Assembly (NCBI GenBank): GCA_028282685.1
Contig: JANQHK010000012.1
Coordinates: 1 to 56,084, forward strand
Source of the DNA: Phycisphaeraceae bacterium
GTDB lineage: Bacteria; Planctomycetota; Phycisphaerae; Phycisphaerales; Zrk34
Direction of reading: 5' to 3'
DNA: 56,084 nt
The position numbers and the translations under genes are program-made. The stretch's first letter is position 1. Each line of letters begins with the position of its first letter. Shown here one piece after another: positions 47,954 to 55,661 of the stretch. Under the pieces are notes generated by a model. The model was not told where the DNA came from and did not search any database. It saw only the letters and a list, made by a program, of their open reading frames with translations.

Positions 47954-47959
47954 TATACT
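47954..47959 (+). promoter_or_regulatory. -10 box TATACT upstream of tpiA
   Basis: Lies 48 bases before the tpiA ATG; probable promoter of the tpiA-secG-yicC unit. No clear -35. Confidence 0.4.
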
Positions 47960-48007
47960 GGTCGGCTTTACCCCCCACCCCTGACGGGTTACCGGAGATG
48001 ACAGGCC

Positions 48008-48772
48008 ATGGCTGACCGCAAGCCGTTCGTCGGCGGCAACTGGAAGATGAACCTCAACGCCACGGAAGCCGAGCAACTGGTGTCGGCACTGACGACCACG
48101 CTGGGCGATGTTTCAGCGGAAGTGGCGATCTGCCCGCCGTTTCCCTACCTGGCGTCGCTCGGTCGGCAGTTGTCGGCCGCCGGTTCGGCGATCAAACTGG
48201 GCGCGCAGGATGTGTACTACCAATCCAACGGCGCATTCACCGGCGAGGTGAGCGTGGCGCAGTTGAAAGACGTGGGCGTGCAGGTGGTGCTGACCGGTCA
48301 CAGCGAGCGCCGGCACGTGATCGGCGAATCGGATGTGCTGATCAACGCCAAGACGCGCGCGGTTCTCGATGCCGGGCTGGAAGTGATTCTCTGCATCGGC
48401 GAGAAGATCGAACAGCGTGAAGCGGGCCAGACCGATGCGATCAACGCCGGACAGCTCGGCTACGGCCTTGCGGGCGTGACGGCGGCGCAGATGGAACGGG
48501 TGACGATCGCGTACGAGCCGGTCTGGGCGATCGGCACGGGCAAGACGGCCACGCCGGCCGATGCGCAGGCGGCCCATGCGGCGATCCGCAAAACGCTGGC
48601 GTTCCTGTATGATGAGAAGGTGGCCGCGGCGACACGCATTCAGTACGGCGGGTCGGTCAAGGCCAACAACGCCGCCGAACTGTTCGCCCAGCCGGATATC
48701 GACGGCGGGTTGATCGGCGGGGCCTCGTTGAAAACGGACGATTTCACGGCAATCGTGCAGGCGGCCGGGTAA
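48008..48772 (+). CDS. tpiA: Triosephosphate isomerase
   Basis: Interconverts dihydroxyacetone phosphate and glyceraldehyde 3-phosphate. 254 residues, usual length. Seen: GGNWKMN (catalytic Lys about 13), LTGHSERRH (catalytic His about 97), the active-site YEPVWAIGTGKTA (catalytic Glu about 170 and the mobile loop) and IQYGGSVKANNA / DGGLIGGASL phosphate binding. First gene before secG (46 bases apart), a pairing common in bacteria. Confidence 0.97.
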   Translation: MADRKPFVGGNWKMNLNATEAEQLVSALTTTLGDVSAEVAICPPFPYLASLGRQLSAAGSAIKLGAQDVYYQSNGAFTGEVSVAQLKDVGVQVVLTGHSERRHVIGESDVLINAKTRAVLDAGLEVILCIGEKIEQREAGQTDAINAGQLGYGLAGVTAAQMERVTIAYEPVWAIGTGKTATPADAQAAHAAIRKTLAFLYDEKVAAATRIQYGGSVKANNAAELFAQPDIDGGLIGGASLKTDDFTAIVQAAG

Positions 48773-48818
48773 CGCCCCATCACCGCAGTGGTTTTTCGGT
48801 AATAGAAAGGCAAAGCTC

Positions 48819-49241
48819 ATGTGGATGCTCGCGGCCTGGTACACCACGTTTCTGGCAGTGCTCTTCGTACTGCTGTCGGTGGTGCTGATCCTGGCGATCC
48901 TGATTCAGAAACCCAAGGGCGGCGGTCTGTCGGGCGCGTTCGGCGGCGCCGGCGGCGGACAGCAGGCCGTGTTCGGCTCGCGCGTCGGGGATGTGCTGAC
49001 GTGGGCGACGGTGATCATCTTCGCGCTGGTGCTGTTGCTGGCGATCTCGCTGGTCTACCTGACGCGGGCGGAGGGCCGGATCGATCCGGGCCCGGGCATC
49101 GGCGCCCCCGCATCGACCGGAGCCGGAGAAACCGCACCGCCCGACAGCGGGGAAAGCCAACCCCCCGCGGAGCCCGATGAAAGTACGGAGCCGGCATCGA
49201 CCCCGGCCGAAACCGACGCATCGTCGGAACCGTCTCAATAG
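48819..49241 (+). CDS. secG: Protein translocase subunit SecG
   Basis: 140 residues. Two membrane helices, TTFLAVLFVLLSVVLILAILIQ and VLTWATVIIFALVLLLAISLVYL, flank the conserved cytoplasmic loop KPKGGGLSGAFGGAGGGQQAVFGSR. It assists the SecYEG pore. The C-terminal 55 residues are an unusual Pro/Ser/Glu/Thr-rich tail (APASTGAGETAPPDSGESQP). Confidence 0.93.
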   Translation: MWMLAAWYTTFLAVLFVLLSVVLILAILIQKPKGGGLSGAFGGAGGGQQAVFGSRVGDVLTWATVIIFALVLLLAISLVYLTRAEGRIDPGPGIGAPASTGAGETAPPDSGESQPPAEPDESTEPASTPAETDASSEPSQ

Positions 49242-49306
49242 CCGCAGCCCCGGCCCCCGGCCCCCCGGCCCTCGGCCGCATGCGGAAGGAATGGAAGGAA
49301 TCGTCG

Positions 49307-50188
49307 TTGATCAGTTCGATGACCGGTTATGGCGACGCCTCATGTGAAGTGGACGGCATCCACTACGCCGTCGAACTGCGATCGGTCAACAGCCGTTACT
49401 ACAAAGCCATCATTCGCCTTCCCGATGAATTGATCGGCCTGGAAGCGGAGATCGATTCGCGGTTGCGCAAGCTGATCGCGCGCGGGTCGGTGTTGCTGAA
49501 CATCTCGGTGCGTCACGAGCAGACGGCCGAGGGCTATGAAATCAACCGCGCCATGCTGGCGATGTACCTGCGGGAGATGGGCGGCATCGAGGCCCCGGGC
49601 CAACCGACGGTGGACCTGGCCGCCCTGTTGGCCTTGCCGGGCGTGATTCAACCGCCCTCGAGCACGCAACTGATCGAAACGGCGCGCCCGGTGCTGGGCA
49701 AGCTGATCGACCAGGCGGCGGACAAGCTGCTGGACATGCGCCGCAAGGAAGGCCAAACGCTGGAAGCGGACCTGCTTTCACACCACGCCTACATCGCCCA
49801 ACGTCTGGACCAGATCGTCGCTCACGCGCCCAAGGTCGTGGACGTTTACCACCAGCGTCTCAAATCGCGGGTGGAAGAGCTGCTGGCCCGGGCGGAGTTG
49901 AACGTGCCGGAGATCGACCTGCTGCGCGAGGTGGCCGTCTTCGCCGAGCGCAGCGACATCGCCGAGGAAACCCAGCGCATGGGCGCGCACCTGGAACAGT
50001 TGAAGCAGGTGATCGCCACGGACGACGGCGAGCTGGCCGGTCGCACGCTCGACTTCATCGCCCAGGAATTGCTGCGTGAAGCCAACACGGTCGCCAGCAA
50101 ATCCAACGACGCTTCGATCAGCCGGACCATCGTCGAGATCAAGGGCGCCATCGACCGGATCAAAGAGCAGGTGCAGAACGTCGCGTGA
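49307..50188 (+). CDS. yicC: YicC-family endoribonuclease
   Basis: 293 residues, as in the family. Seen: N-terminal ISSMTGYGDASCEVDG, ELRSVNSRYYKAIIRLP, LRKLIARGSVLLNISV, and C-terminal AVFAERSDIAEETQRMGAHLEQ, LDFIAQELLREANTVASKSND. Escherichia coli YicC is reported to be an endoribonuclease. I chose TTG at 49307 since it gives the canonical M-ISSMTGYG start with GGAAGGAA ahead; an ATG at 49280 would add nine residues. Confidence 0.9.
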   Translation: MISSMTGYGDASCEVDGIHYAVELRSVNSRYYKAIIRLPDELIGLEAEIDSRLRKLIARGSVLLNISVRHEQTAEGYEINRAMLAMYLREMGGIEAPGQPTVDLAALLALPGVIQPPSSTQLIETARPVLGKLIDQAADKLLDMRRKEGQTLEADLLSHHAYIAQRLDQIVAHAPKVVDVYHQRLKSRVEELLARAELNVPEIDLLREVAVFAERSDIAEETQRMGAHLEQLKQVIATDDGELAGRTLDFIAQELLREANTVASKSNDASISRTIVEIKGAIDRIKEQVQNVA

Positions 50189-50224
50189 GGCAAACCCGCG
50201 CCGGGACACCGGGAATATTCGACT

Positions 50225-51334
50225 GTGAGCAAATCCAACCCATCCAGTTCCAGCCCGACAACGAGCGGACAGTCCGTCGTGGGACGTGACGGCTCGGGCG
50301 ATCGCGATCAATTCGCCGCCGACGAACTGGCGATCGTACTCAGCCATTTCGATCTGGGCACAATCGAGGCGATCCAGGAATTTCCGCGCGGCAGCCGGCG
50401 CGCGCCCAAGCTGATTCTCCGGTCCGACAAAGGCCTGTACCTGCTCAAACGTCGCGCCAAGGGCAAGGACGATCCGTTCAAGGTCGCCTTTTGTCATTCG
50501 CTGCAACTATACCTGGCTTCAAAGCAGTTCCCGCTACCCCACCTGATCGGCACCAAGGCCGAGAACAACTCGATGCTGCAATGGAAAGGCGGCATTTACG
50601 AGATATTCGAGTACATCAAGGGCACCGGTTACGATAACTCGCTGGAAGCAACGCAGGACTCGGGCAAGACGCTGGCGCTGTTTCACAAGCTGATCCGCGA
50701 GTACCAGCCGGAGTACGAACCGCCGCGCGGCACGTACCACGCTTCCAAGGCCATCCGCACCTCCATGGAACAGATCCCGCGCACGCTGGCGAAGGTCGAT
50801 CCGGGCTCGTCCGGGCAGGCCAACCGCATGAACGACGTCGTCAGCTTCCTCTACGACAGTTACAACGAAGCGGCGCAGAAAGCCAACGAAATCGGCCTGT
50901 CCGAATGGCCCATGCAGATCATCCACAGCGACTGGCACCCGGGCAACATGCTCTTCCGGGGCAATCGCGTGGTGGCCGTCATCGATTACGATGCCGCCCG
51001 GCTCCAGCAGCGCATCATCGACGCCGCCAACGGCGCCCTGCAATTTTCCATCATCGGCGGAGGCGAAGACGCGGCGCAATGGCCGGAGTATCTCGACGTT
51101 TCGCGCTACAAGCGATTCCTCCGCGGCTACGATGCGACAAACGTGCTGTCCAAAAGCGAACTGCGCACCATTCCCTGGCTGATGGTCGAGGTGCTTATCG
51201 CCGAAAGCGCCATACCCATCGCCGCCACCGGTTCGTTTGCGCGCATGGACGGGTTGAAGTTTCTCGAGATGGTCGAACGCAAGGTCCGCTGGCTCCACGC
51301 CCATACCGATGAACTGGCGCATGTACTGGACTAA
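50225..51334 (+). CDS. APH/choline-kinase-type phosphotransferase
   Basis: 369 residues from a GTG start. A kinase-like fold: GSRRAPKLILRSDKGLYLLKRRAKG (nucleotide region, Lys in YLLKRRA), EIFEYIKGTGYD (hinge), catalytic loop IIHSDWHPGNMLF, metal-binding VIDYDAARL. It resembles CotS/homoserine-kinase type II enzymes. The N-terminal 30 residues are Ser/Thr-rich and disordered. Substrate unknown. Lies 36 bases after yicC. Confidence 0.8.
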   Translation: MSKSNPSSSSPTTSGQSVVGRDGSGDRDQFAADELAIVLSHFDLGTIEAIQEFPRGSRRAPKLILRSDKGLYLLKRRAKGKDDPFKVAFCHSLQLYLASKQFPLPHLIGTKAENNSMLQWKGGIYEIFEYIKGTGYDNSLEATQDSGKTLALFHKLIREYQPEYEPPRGTYHASKAIRTSMEQIPRTLAKVDPGSSGQANRMNDVVSFLYDSYNEAAQKANEIGLSEWPMQIIHSDWHPGNMLFRGNRVVAVIDYDAARLQQRIIDAANGALQFSIIGGGEDAAQWPEYLDVSRYKRFLRGYDATNVLSKSELRTIPWLMVEVLIAESAIPIAATGSFARMDGLKFLEMVERKVRWLHAHTDELAHVLD

Positions 51335-51346
51335 TCCGGGCGCGAA

Positions 51347-51376
51347 GTCCTGAGCGAGCGCAGCGAGTCGAAGGAC
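51347..51376. repeat. CTGAGCG..GTCGAAGG hairpin repeat
   Basis: GTCCTGAG (51347-51354) pairs with the 3' arm ending CGAAGGAC (51376), again with a G.A/A.G tandem mismatch. The phrase is widespread in bacterial genomes. Confidence 0.5.
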
Positions 51377-51389
51377 GAAGCCCCGTATG

Positions 51390-51473
51390 AATCGTTGGTC
51401 CGTTGATCGGTGAATCGGTTGATCAGACCCGGAATTGTGTGTTTCCGATTAACGGATCAACTGACCAACGATT
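51390..51473. repeat. 19-bp inverted repeat
   Basis: AATCGTTGGTCCGTTGATC (51390-51408) and GATCAACTGACCAACGATT (51455-51473), one mismatch, 46 bases apart. In the gap between the phosphotransferase and DUF1015 genes. Confidence 0.6.
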
Positions 51474-51534
51474 GCCTTGTTTTCTCCGTCCAATCCGACT
51501 ACCCTCCGCGTTTTTAACACACGGAGTGTGATCC

Positions 51535-52821
51535 ATGCCCGTCCTGTTTCCCATCCAGGCCTTGCGCTTCGCCGGCGGAAACGGCGACATCACCACGAAA
51601 ATCGCCCCGCCATATGACGTGCTCGATGAAGGACCGAAGCAGACGCTTCTCGGTCGTGATGAGAACAACATCGTCGCGGTTGATCTGCCGGTCACGCCCC
51701 CGAAGACCGTCGGCCCCGATTCCGCTTACGAACAAGCCGGTGAACAATTCCGTCAATGGATCGAAACCGGGGTGCTCCAGCGTGATGCGCAGCCGGCCGT
51801 TTATGCCTACGAGCAGCAATACGACGCGGACGGGCAGACCTTTCGCCGGCGCGGGCTCTTTGCCGCGTTGCAGGTCCAGCCGTTCAACCAGCCCCACGGC
51901 ATCTGGGCCCACGAAAAAACCTTCCGCAGCGGCACCGACGATCGCTTCAAACTCATGACCGCCACACAGGCCCAGCTCTCCCCGATCTTCGGCATTTACG
52001 ACGATGCGCAGGGAAAGGTGCTCGACACGCTGGGCGACAGCTTCGACCGCGAACCCGACTTCTTCGGCATCACCGAAAACGACAGCGTCACCCACCGATG
52101 CTGGATCGTGAACGATGCGGCAAAGGTCGAAGCATTGCAGAGCTTCTTCGCGGCATCCGATGTGTTCATCGCCGACGGCCACCACCGCTACACCACCGCG
52201 CTGAACTACGCCACCGCCCACCCGGATCAACCCGCGGCGCAGGGCTGTTTGTTTGTGCTCGTGGCCATGCAGGACCCGGGCATGATCGTCCTGCCCTACC
52301 ATCGCGTGTTGTGCGGCCTGAAAGATTTCTCCGTCGCTCGACTGGCCGAGAAGGAAGCCGGGCAAGGACGAATCCAACTGGTGCGCTGCGATGGTTCTTT
52401 GGAACAGGCAGCACAAACACTTCCGGGGGCGGGGCATCATGCAGTAGCGCTGGTGGATCCTTCGGACGACTCGATCTGGCTGTGCACCACGTGCGATGCC
52501 GATCCGCTGGCGGCGGCGATGAACGACCGGGCCGAATGCTGGCGGACGCTCGATGCGGCGGTGTTGCAGCATTTTTTGGTCGAGCAGGTGCTTCAGCCGG
52601 ATTTCGCCGACGACCCGATCAGTTACAAGTACACAGCCAAGGTGGATGAGGTGCGAACGTTGTCGCAGGCCGAACCGGGCCGACTGGGCGTGCTGGTCCA
52701 GGCCACACCGCTGGAGTCGGTGATGGCGGTCAGCCGGGCCGACGAAGTGATGCCCGCCAAGAGCACCTACTTCCATCCCAAGCTGGCGACGGGAATGGTT
52801 GTGAACCAGTTAACCGGTTAA
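51535..52821 (+). CDS. DUF1015 family protein
   Basis: 428 residues. Family marks: FPIQALRFA, the APPYDVL motif near residue 24, WAHEKTF and the signature IADGHHRYTTALNYA at about 214-228. The fold and role are not settled; these proteins often sit with serine/phosphoserine genes in other genomes, but not here. The stop codon is inside the palindrome at 52805-52834. Confidence 0.88.
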   Translation: MPVLFPIQALRFAGGNGDITTKIAPPYDVLDEGPKQTLLGRDENNIVAVDLPVTPPKTVGPDSAYEQAGEQFRQWIETGVLQRDAQPAVYAYEQQYDADGQTFRRRGLFAALQVQPFNQPHGIWAHEKTFRSGTDDRFKLMTATQAQLSPIFGIYDDAQGKVLDTLGDSFDREPDFFGITENDSVTHRCWIVNDAAKVEALQSFFAASDVFIADGHHRYTTALNYATAHPDQPAAQGCLFVLVAMQDPGMIVLPYHRVLCGLKDFSVARLAEKEAGQGRIQLVRCDGSLEQAAQTLPGAGHHAVALVDPSDDSIWLCTTCDADPLAAAMNDRAECWRTLDAAVLQHFLVEQVLQPDFADDPISYKYTAKVDEVRTLSQAEPGRLGVLVQATPLESVMAVSRADEVMPAKSTYFHPKLATGMVVNQLTG

Positions 52822-52834
52822 CCGGTTAACTGGT
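52805..52834. repeat. 30-bp perfect palindrome over the DUF1015 stop codon
   Basis: Built of TTAACCGG steps (CAGTTAACCGGTTAACC is its left part). The arms are perfectly complementary; the last Gln-Leu-Thr-Gly codons and TAA at 52819-52821 lie inside it. Confidence 0.8.
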
Positions 52835-52851
52835 GGATTCGTTAATTCGTT

Positions 52852-52943
52852 CAAGCCGGACCTGAGGAGCTGGTCAAGCCGGACCTGAGGAGTGGGACAA
52901 GCCGGACCTGAGTCGGAGGCGAAGCCGACGACGAAGGTCCGGA
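52852..52943. repeat. CAAGCCGGACCTGAG repeats, 23-bp period
   Basis: CAAGCCGGACCTGAG begins at 52852, 52875 and 52898, a 23-base period. The last copy forms a hairpin with CGACGAAGGTCCGG (52929-52942), like that at 75-107. Confidence 0.7.
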
Positions 52944-53052
52944 TGATTCACGTTCTCCCCTCATTTCCTTATCCCCTGCACCCTTTACTGAATCTTCATT
53001 TGCCCGGTCGGGATGACGATGTCATAATGGCTCTCAGCCCTCGATAACCGTC

Positions 53053-53126
53053 GCCGACGTAGCTCAGTTGGTTAGAGCGAGGGATTCATAAGCCCTAGGT
53101 CGGTGGTTCGAATCCACCCGTCGGCA
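53053..53126 (+). tRNA. tRNA-Met (CAT)
   Basis: 74-base cloverleaf: acceptor GCCGACG/CGTCGGC, D arm GCTC/GAGC, anticodon stem AGGGA/GCCCT (A31-G39 mismatch), loop TTCATAA with CAT, T arm GGTGG/CCACC, discriminator A, no encoded CCA. CAT could also be the tRNA-Ile type modified to lysidine; elongator Met is preferred on overall sequence. Confidence 0.85.
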
Positions 53127-53130
53127 TTTT

Positions 53131-53155
53131 GGCCGCCCCACCGGGCGGCTTTTTC
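53131..53155 (+). terminator. Terminator after tRNA-Met
   Basis: GCCGCCC, loop CACC, GGGCGGC followed by TTTTT. Confidence 0.85.
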
Positions 53156-53253
53156 ATGGCCTGCACCCGTGCCTCCACCGGCCAACGCTAAAGCCAACAA
53201 GGGAAATTCCCGACAAAAAATTTAACGTCTCAGATATGTTTGGGGGCAATTTG

Positions 53254-53619
53254 ATGGATACCGAATCATTTCAATCGTCGTCCTATCCTTTCGACGCTGC
53301 CGATAACCGGCCGGTGCAATTCGATCGCCGCCAATGCCAGCGCCACGCCATCGACGGCCAAGTCACGATCCAACGCTGTGCAATCAATCCCACCGTCCAG
53401 CAGCAACCGCGCTGCTCGCTGAATCTGTGCGACATGTCGGACGAGGGCATCCAGGCCATCAGCGATCTGGCACTGCATCCCAACGAAATGGTGACGATCC
53501 ACTTCCCTCCGCGCGGCCTGGAGGGCGGCTTCGACCTGCCCGGCCACGTGGTGCGCTGCGAATCCGACAAGCACGGCTACCGAATTGCCATCCGGTTCGA
53601 CTGCCGCCGCGCCGCATGA
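53254..53619 (+). CDS. PilZ-domain protein
   Basis: 121 residues. The c-di-GMP binding signature is visible: RRQCQR (RxxxR, about 24-30) and DMSDEGI ([DN]xSxxG, about 58-64), then a beta barrel (VTIHFPPRGLEGGFDLPGHVVRCESDKHGYRIAIRF). It may link c-di-GMP to motility or surface traits. The ATG at 53254 has GGGGG about 8 bases ahead; an in-frame ATG at 53236 is possible. Confidence 0.8.
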   Translation: MDTESFQSSSYPFDAADNRPVQFDRRQCQRHAIDGQVTIQRCAINPTVQQQPRCSLNLCDMSDEGIQAISDLALHPNEMVTIHFPPRGLEGGFDLPGHVVRCESDKHGYRIAIRFDCRRAA

Positions 53620-53661
53620 TCCGCGATCGTTCCGTTCCATTACACCACGCGCATGAAATAA

Positions 53662-53681
53662 CCCGGATCGCGATGATCCGG
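53662..53681 (-). terminator. Terminator-like hairpin after tRNA-Cys
   Basis: On the minus strand CCCGGATC, loop ATCGC (approx.), GATCCGGG then TTATTTC. Confidence 0.6.
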
Positions 53682-53692
53682 GCTTCGGTCAA

Positions 53693-53766
53693 AGGCCCGG
53701 GTGGGATTCGAACCCACGAATAACGGATTTGCAATCCGTCGCCTTAGTCCACTTGGCCACCGGGCC
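53693..53766 (-). tRNA. tRNA-Cys (GCA)
   Basis: 74 bases: acceptor GGCCCGG/CCGGGCC, anticodon stem ACGGA/TCCGT, loop TTGCAAA with GCA, T arm GTGGG/CCCAC, discriminator T, the U73 typical of tRNA-Cys. CCA not encoded. Confidence 0.93.
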
Positions 53767-53823
53767 GGGTGTGCGGCATTGTATCGGCGCCGATGCGTTA
53801 CGGACAACCGACAACCGTTGCGT

Positions 53824-54315
53824 TCAGGATGCGGGCTTATCCGTGGCCGGTCCCTGCGCGTTGCGGGCCCGTTCGGTGAACTGCGGGCCGTACGGAAACT
53901 CGCAGAGCGGTTCCAGCGTATCCTCGCTGCCGAGCAGGTCGAGCACGGGAGTATCCCCGAAGGTTTTTTCGACCATTGCAATGGCTTCGTCCAGTCGCTT
54001 GTGCAACGGGCACAGGCCATCGGTGTGCGCGCCGAGCTTCAGCGGGCAACTGTTGATGCGGCGGATGGGTTCCACGGCGTTGACCACCTCGAGCACGGTC
54101 AGCTTGGCCGGATCCTGCGTGAGCTGGAATCCGCCATGACGGCCGCGTTGCGAGGCGATCAGGCCGGACCGGCTCAATCCCTGCAACACCTTGGACAAAT
54201 ACCCGGCTGGCACCTGCGTCGCGGCGGCAATCTGGCGCGTCGTCCAGGATTCGTGGGGGTGCTGAGCCAGGTAAACGACCGCTCGTAACGCGTACTCTGT
54301 GGTTTGTGAGATCAT
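53824..54315 (-). CDS. Rrf2-family transcriptional regulator
   Basis: 163 residues. The Rrf2 helix-turn-helix is clear: MISQTTEYALRAVVYLAQHP, RQIAAATQVPAGYLSKVLQGLSRSGLI, RGRHGGFQL. Cys in SCPL and GLCPLHK, with a third in LEPLC, could bind an iron-sulfur cluster as in IscR or NsrR. Start at 54315 is the family's usual start (MISQTTEYALRA). It may sense redox state or NO; targets are unknown. Confidence 0.88.
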   Translation of the reverse strand: MISQTTEYALRAVVYLAQHPHESWTTRQIAAATQVPAGYLSKVLQGLSRSGLIASQRGRHGGFQLTQDPAKLTVLEVVNAVEPIRRINSCPLKLGAHTDGLCPLHKRLDEAIAMVEKTFGDTPVLDLLGSEDTLEPLCEFPYGPQFTERARNAQGPATDKPAS

Positions 54316-54633
54316 GTCGTGTACATCCTGAAAAGAAGACAACCCACTCGTTTTTTCATGAGACAACCATCACGGACCCGCCGCATCCAGCCAGCCCTGC
54401 AACAACAGGAAAGACCTGCATCATTTCCTGACCGTTGACCATCGGCCATTCACCACCCGCCGAACCGACGGCAGGACGAAACCAGTATACGACAGGATAC
54501 GACACGAAAACAAGCGGTGATTATATATTTATCCACAAACACCTTTTCGCTGCCCGGCATTGCTAAACGGTTTGATAACGACGTATTATGCCTGTTTCAC
54601 TGAAGCCATCCTTTCACCCGGTGCAGGTCAGCC
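54316..54633. other. Intergenic region, Rrf2 / obg
   Basis: No gene seen. It probably holds the divergent promoters. AT-rich at about 54505-54545. Confidence 0.45.
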
Positions 54634-55632
54634 ATGCTCGTCGACCAGGCCATCATTTTCGTTCAGGCCGGAAACGGCGGCGATGGCGCGGCCAGTTTGC
54701 GGCGTGAGGCCTACGTGCCCAAGGGCGGGCCGGATGGGGGCAACGGCGGCAACGGCGGCAATGTCATCCTCAAGGCGACGGCGGGCGTGGACACCCTGCT
54801 GGATATGGCCGGCCGGCATCACTGGCGGGCCGAGCCGGGCCAGCCCGGCCGAAGCAAAAGCCGCACCGGGGCCGCGGGAGCCGACCTGGTGATCCCCGTC
54901 CCCCCCGGAACGCTGGTTTACGACGATGACACCGGCCTGCTGCTCGACGATCTGGATCAACCGGAAAAAACCCTTCTGGCGGCGCGCGGCGGACGCGGCG
55001 GGTTCGGCAACGAACATTTCAAGAGCGCCACCAACCAGACGCCCCGCCAATGCACGCCCGGCGAGTCGGGTGAAAAGCGACAACTCCGACTCGAACTGAA
55101 ACTGATCGCCGATGTGGGACTGATCGGCCTGCCCAACGCCGGCAAATCGACGTTGCTCTCACGGCTTTCGGCGGCGAGGCCGAAGGTCGCCGATTACCCG
55201 TTCACCACGCTCGAACCGCAACTGGGCATCGCGGAACTGTCGGACCTGCGGCGGATCGTGCTCGCGGACATCCCCGGCCTGATCGCCGGTGCGCACAGCG
55301 GCGCGGGGCTCGGACACGCCTTCCTTCGCCACATCGAAAGAACGCGCATCCTCGTGCACCTGTTGGAACTGGAGCCGACCGACGGCTCGGATCCGATCGC
55401 CAATTTTCATACAATCAATCGTGAGTTGTCGGAATACTCGACGGTGCTTTCGGAGAAAAAGCAGATCGTGGCGATCAACAAGATCGACCTGCTGGGCCAC
55501 GAAGAAGACTGGCGGACCGCAACGCGCATGATGCACGATGAGTTGGGCGTGGAGGTGCTGGCCGTCAGCGCCGCGACCGGCGTGGGAACCGATCAACTGC
55601 TGGAAATCTGTTGGAAGACGTTGGAGAAATAA
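54634..55632 (+). CDS. obg: GTPase Obg/CgtA
   Basis: Ribosome-assembly GTPase. 332 residues. Seen: glycine-rich Obg fold (FVQAGNGGDGAASLRREAYVPKGGPDGGNGGNGGNV, about 9-44), G1 GLPNAGKST, DYPFTTLEPQLG, G3 DIPGLIAGAHSG, G4 NKIDLL and SAATGVG. It ends right after the GTPase domain without the C-terminal OCT domain, normal outside Firmicutes-type Obg. Start has AGGTCAGCC only. Confidence 0.95.
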   Translation: MLVDQAIIFVQAGNGGDGAASLRREAYVPKGGPDGGNGGNGGNVILKATAGVDTLLDMAGRHHWRAEPGQPGRSKSRTGAAGADLVIPVPPGTLVYDDDTGLLLDDLDQPEKTLLAARGGRGGFGNEHFKSATNQTPRQCTPGESGEKRQLRLELKLIADVGLIGLPNAGKSTLLSRLSAARPKVADYPFTTLEPQLGIAELSDLRRIVLADIPGLIAGAHSGAGLGHAFLRHIERTRILVHLLELEPTDGSDPIANFHTINRELSEYSTVLSEKKQIVAINKIDLLGHEEDWRTATRMMHDELGVEVLAVSAATGVGTDQLLEICWKTLEK

Positions 55633-55661
55633 CGCGTCGCATTACGGCGCCGCTGAACAAA

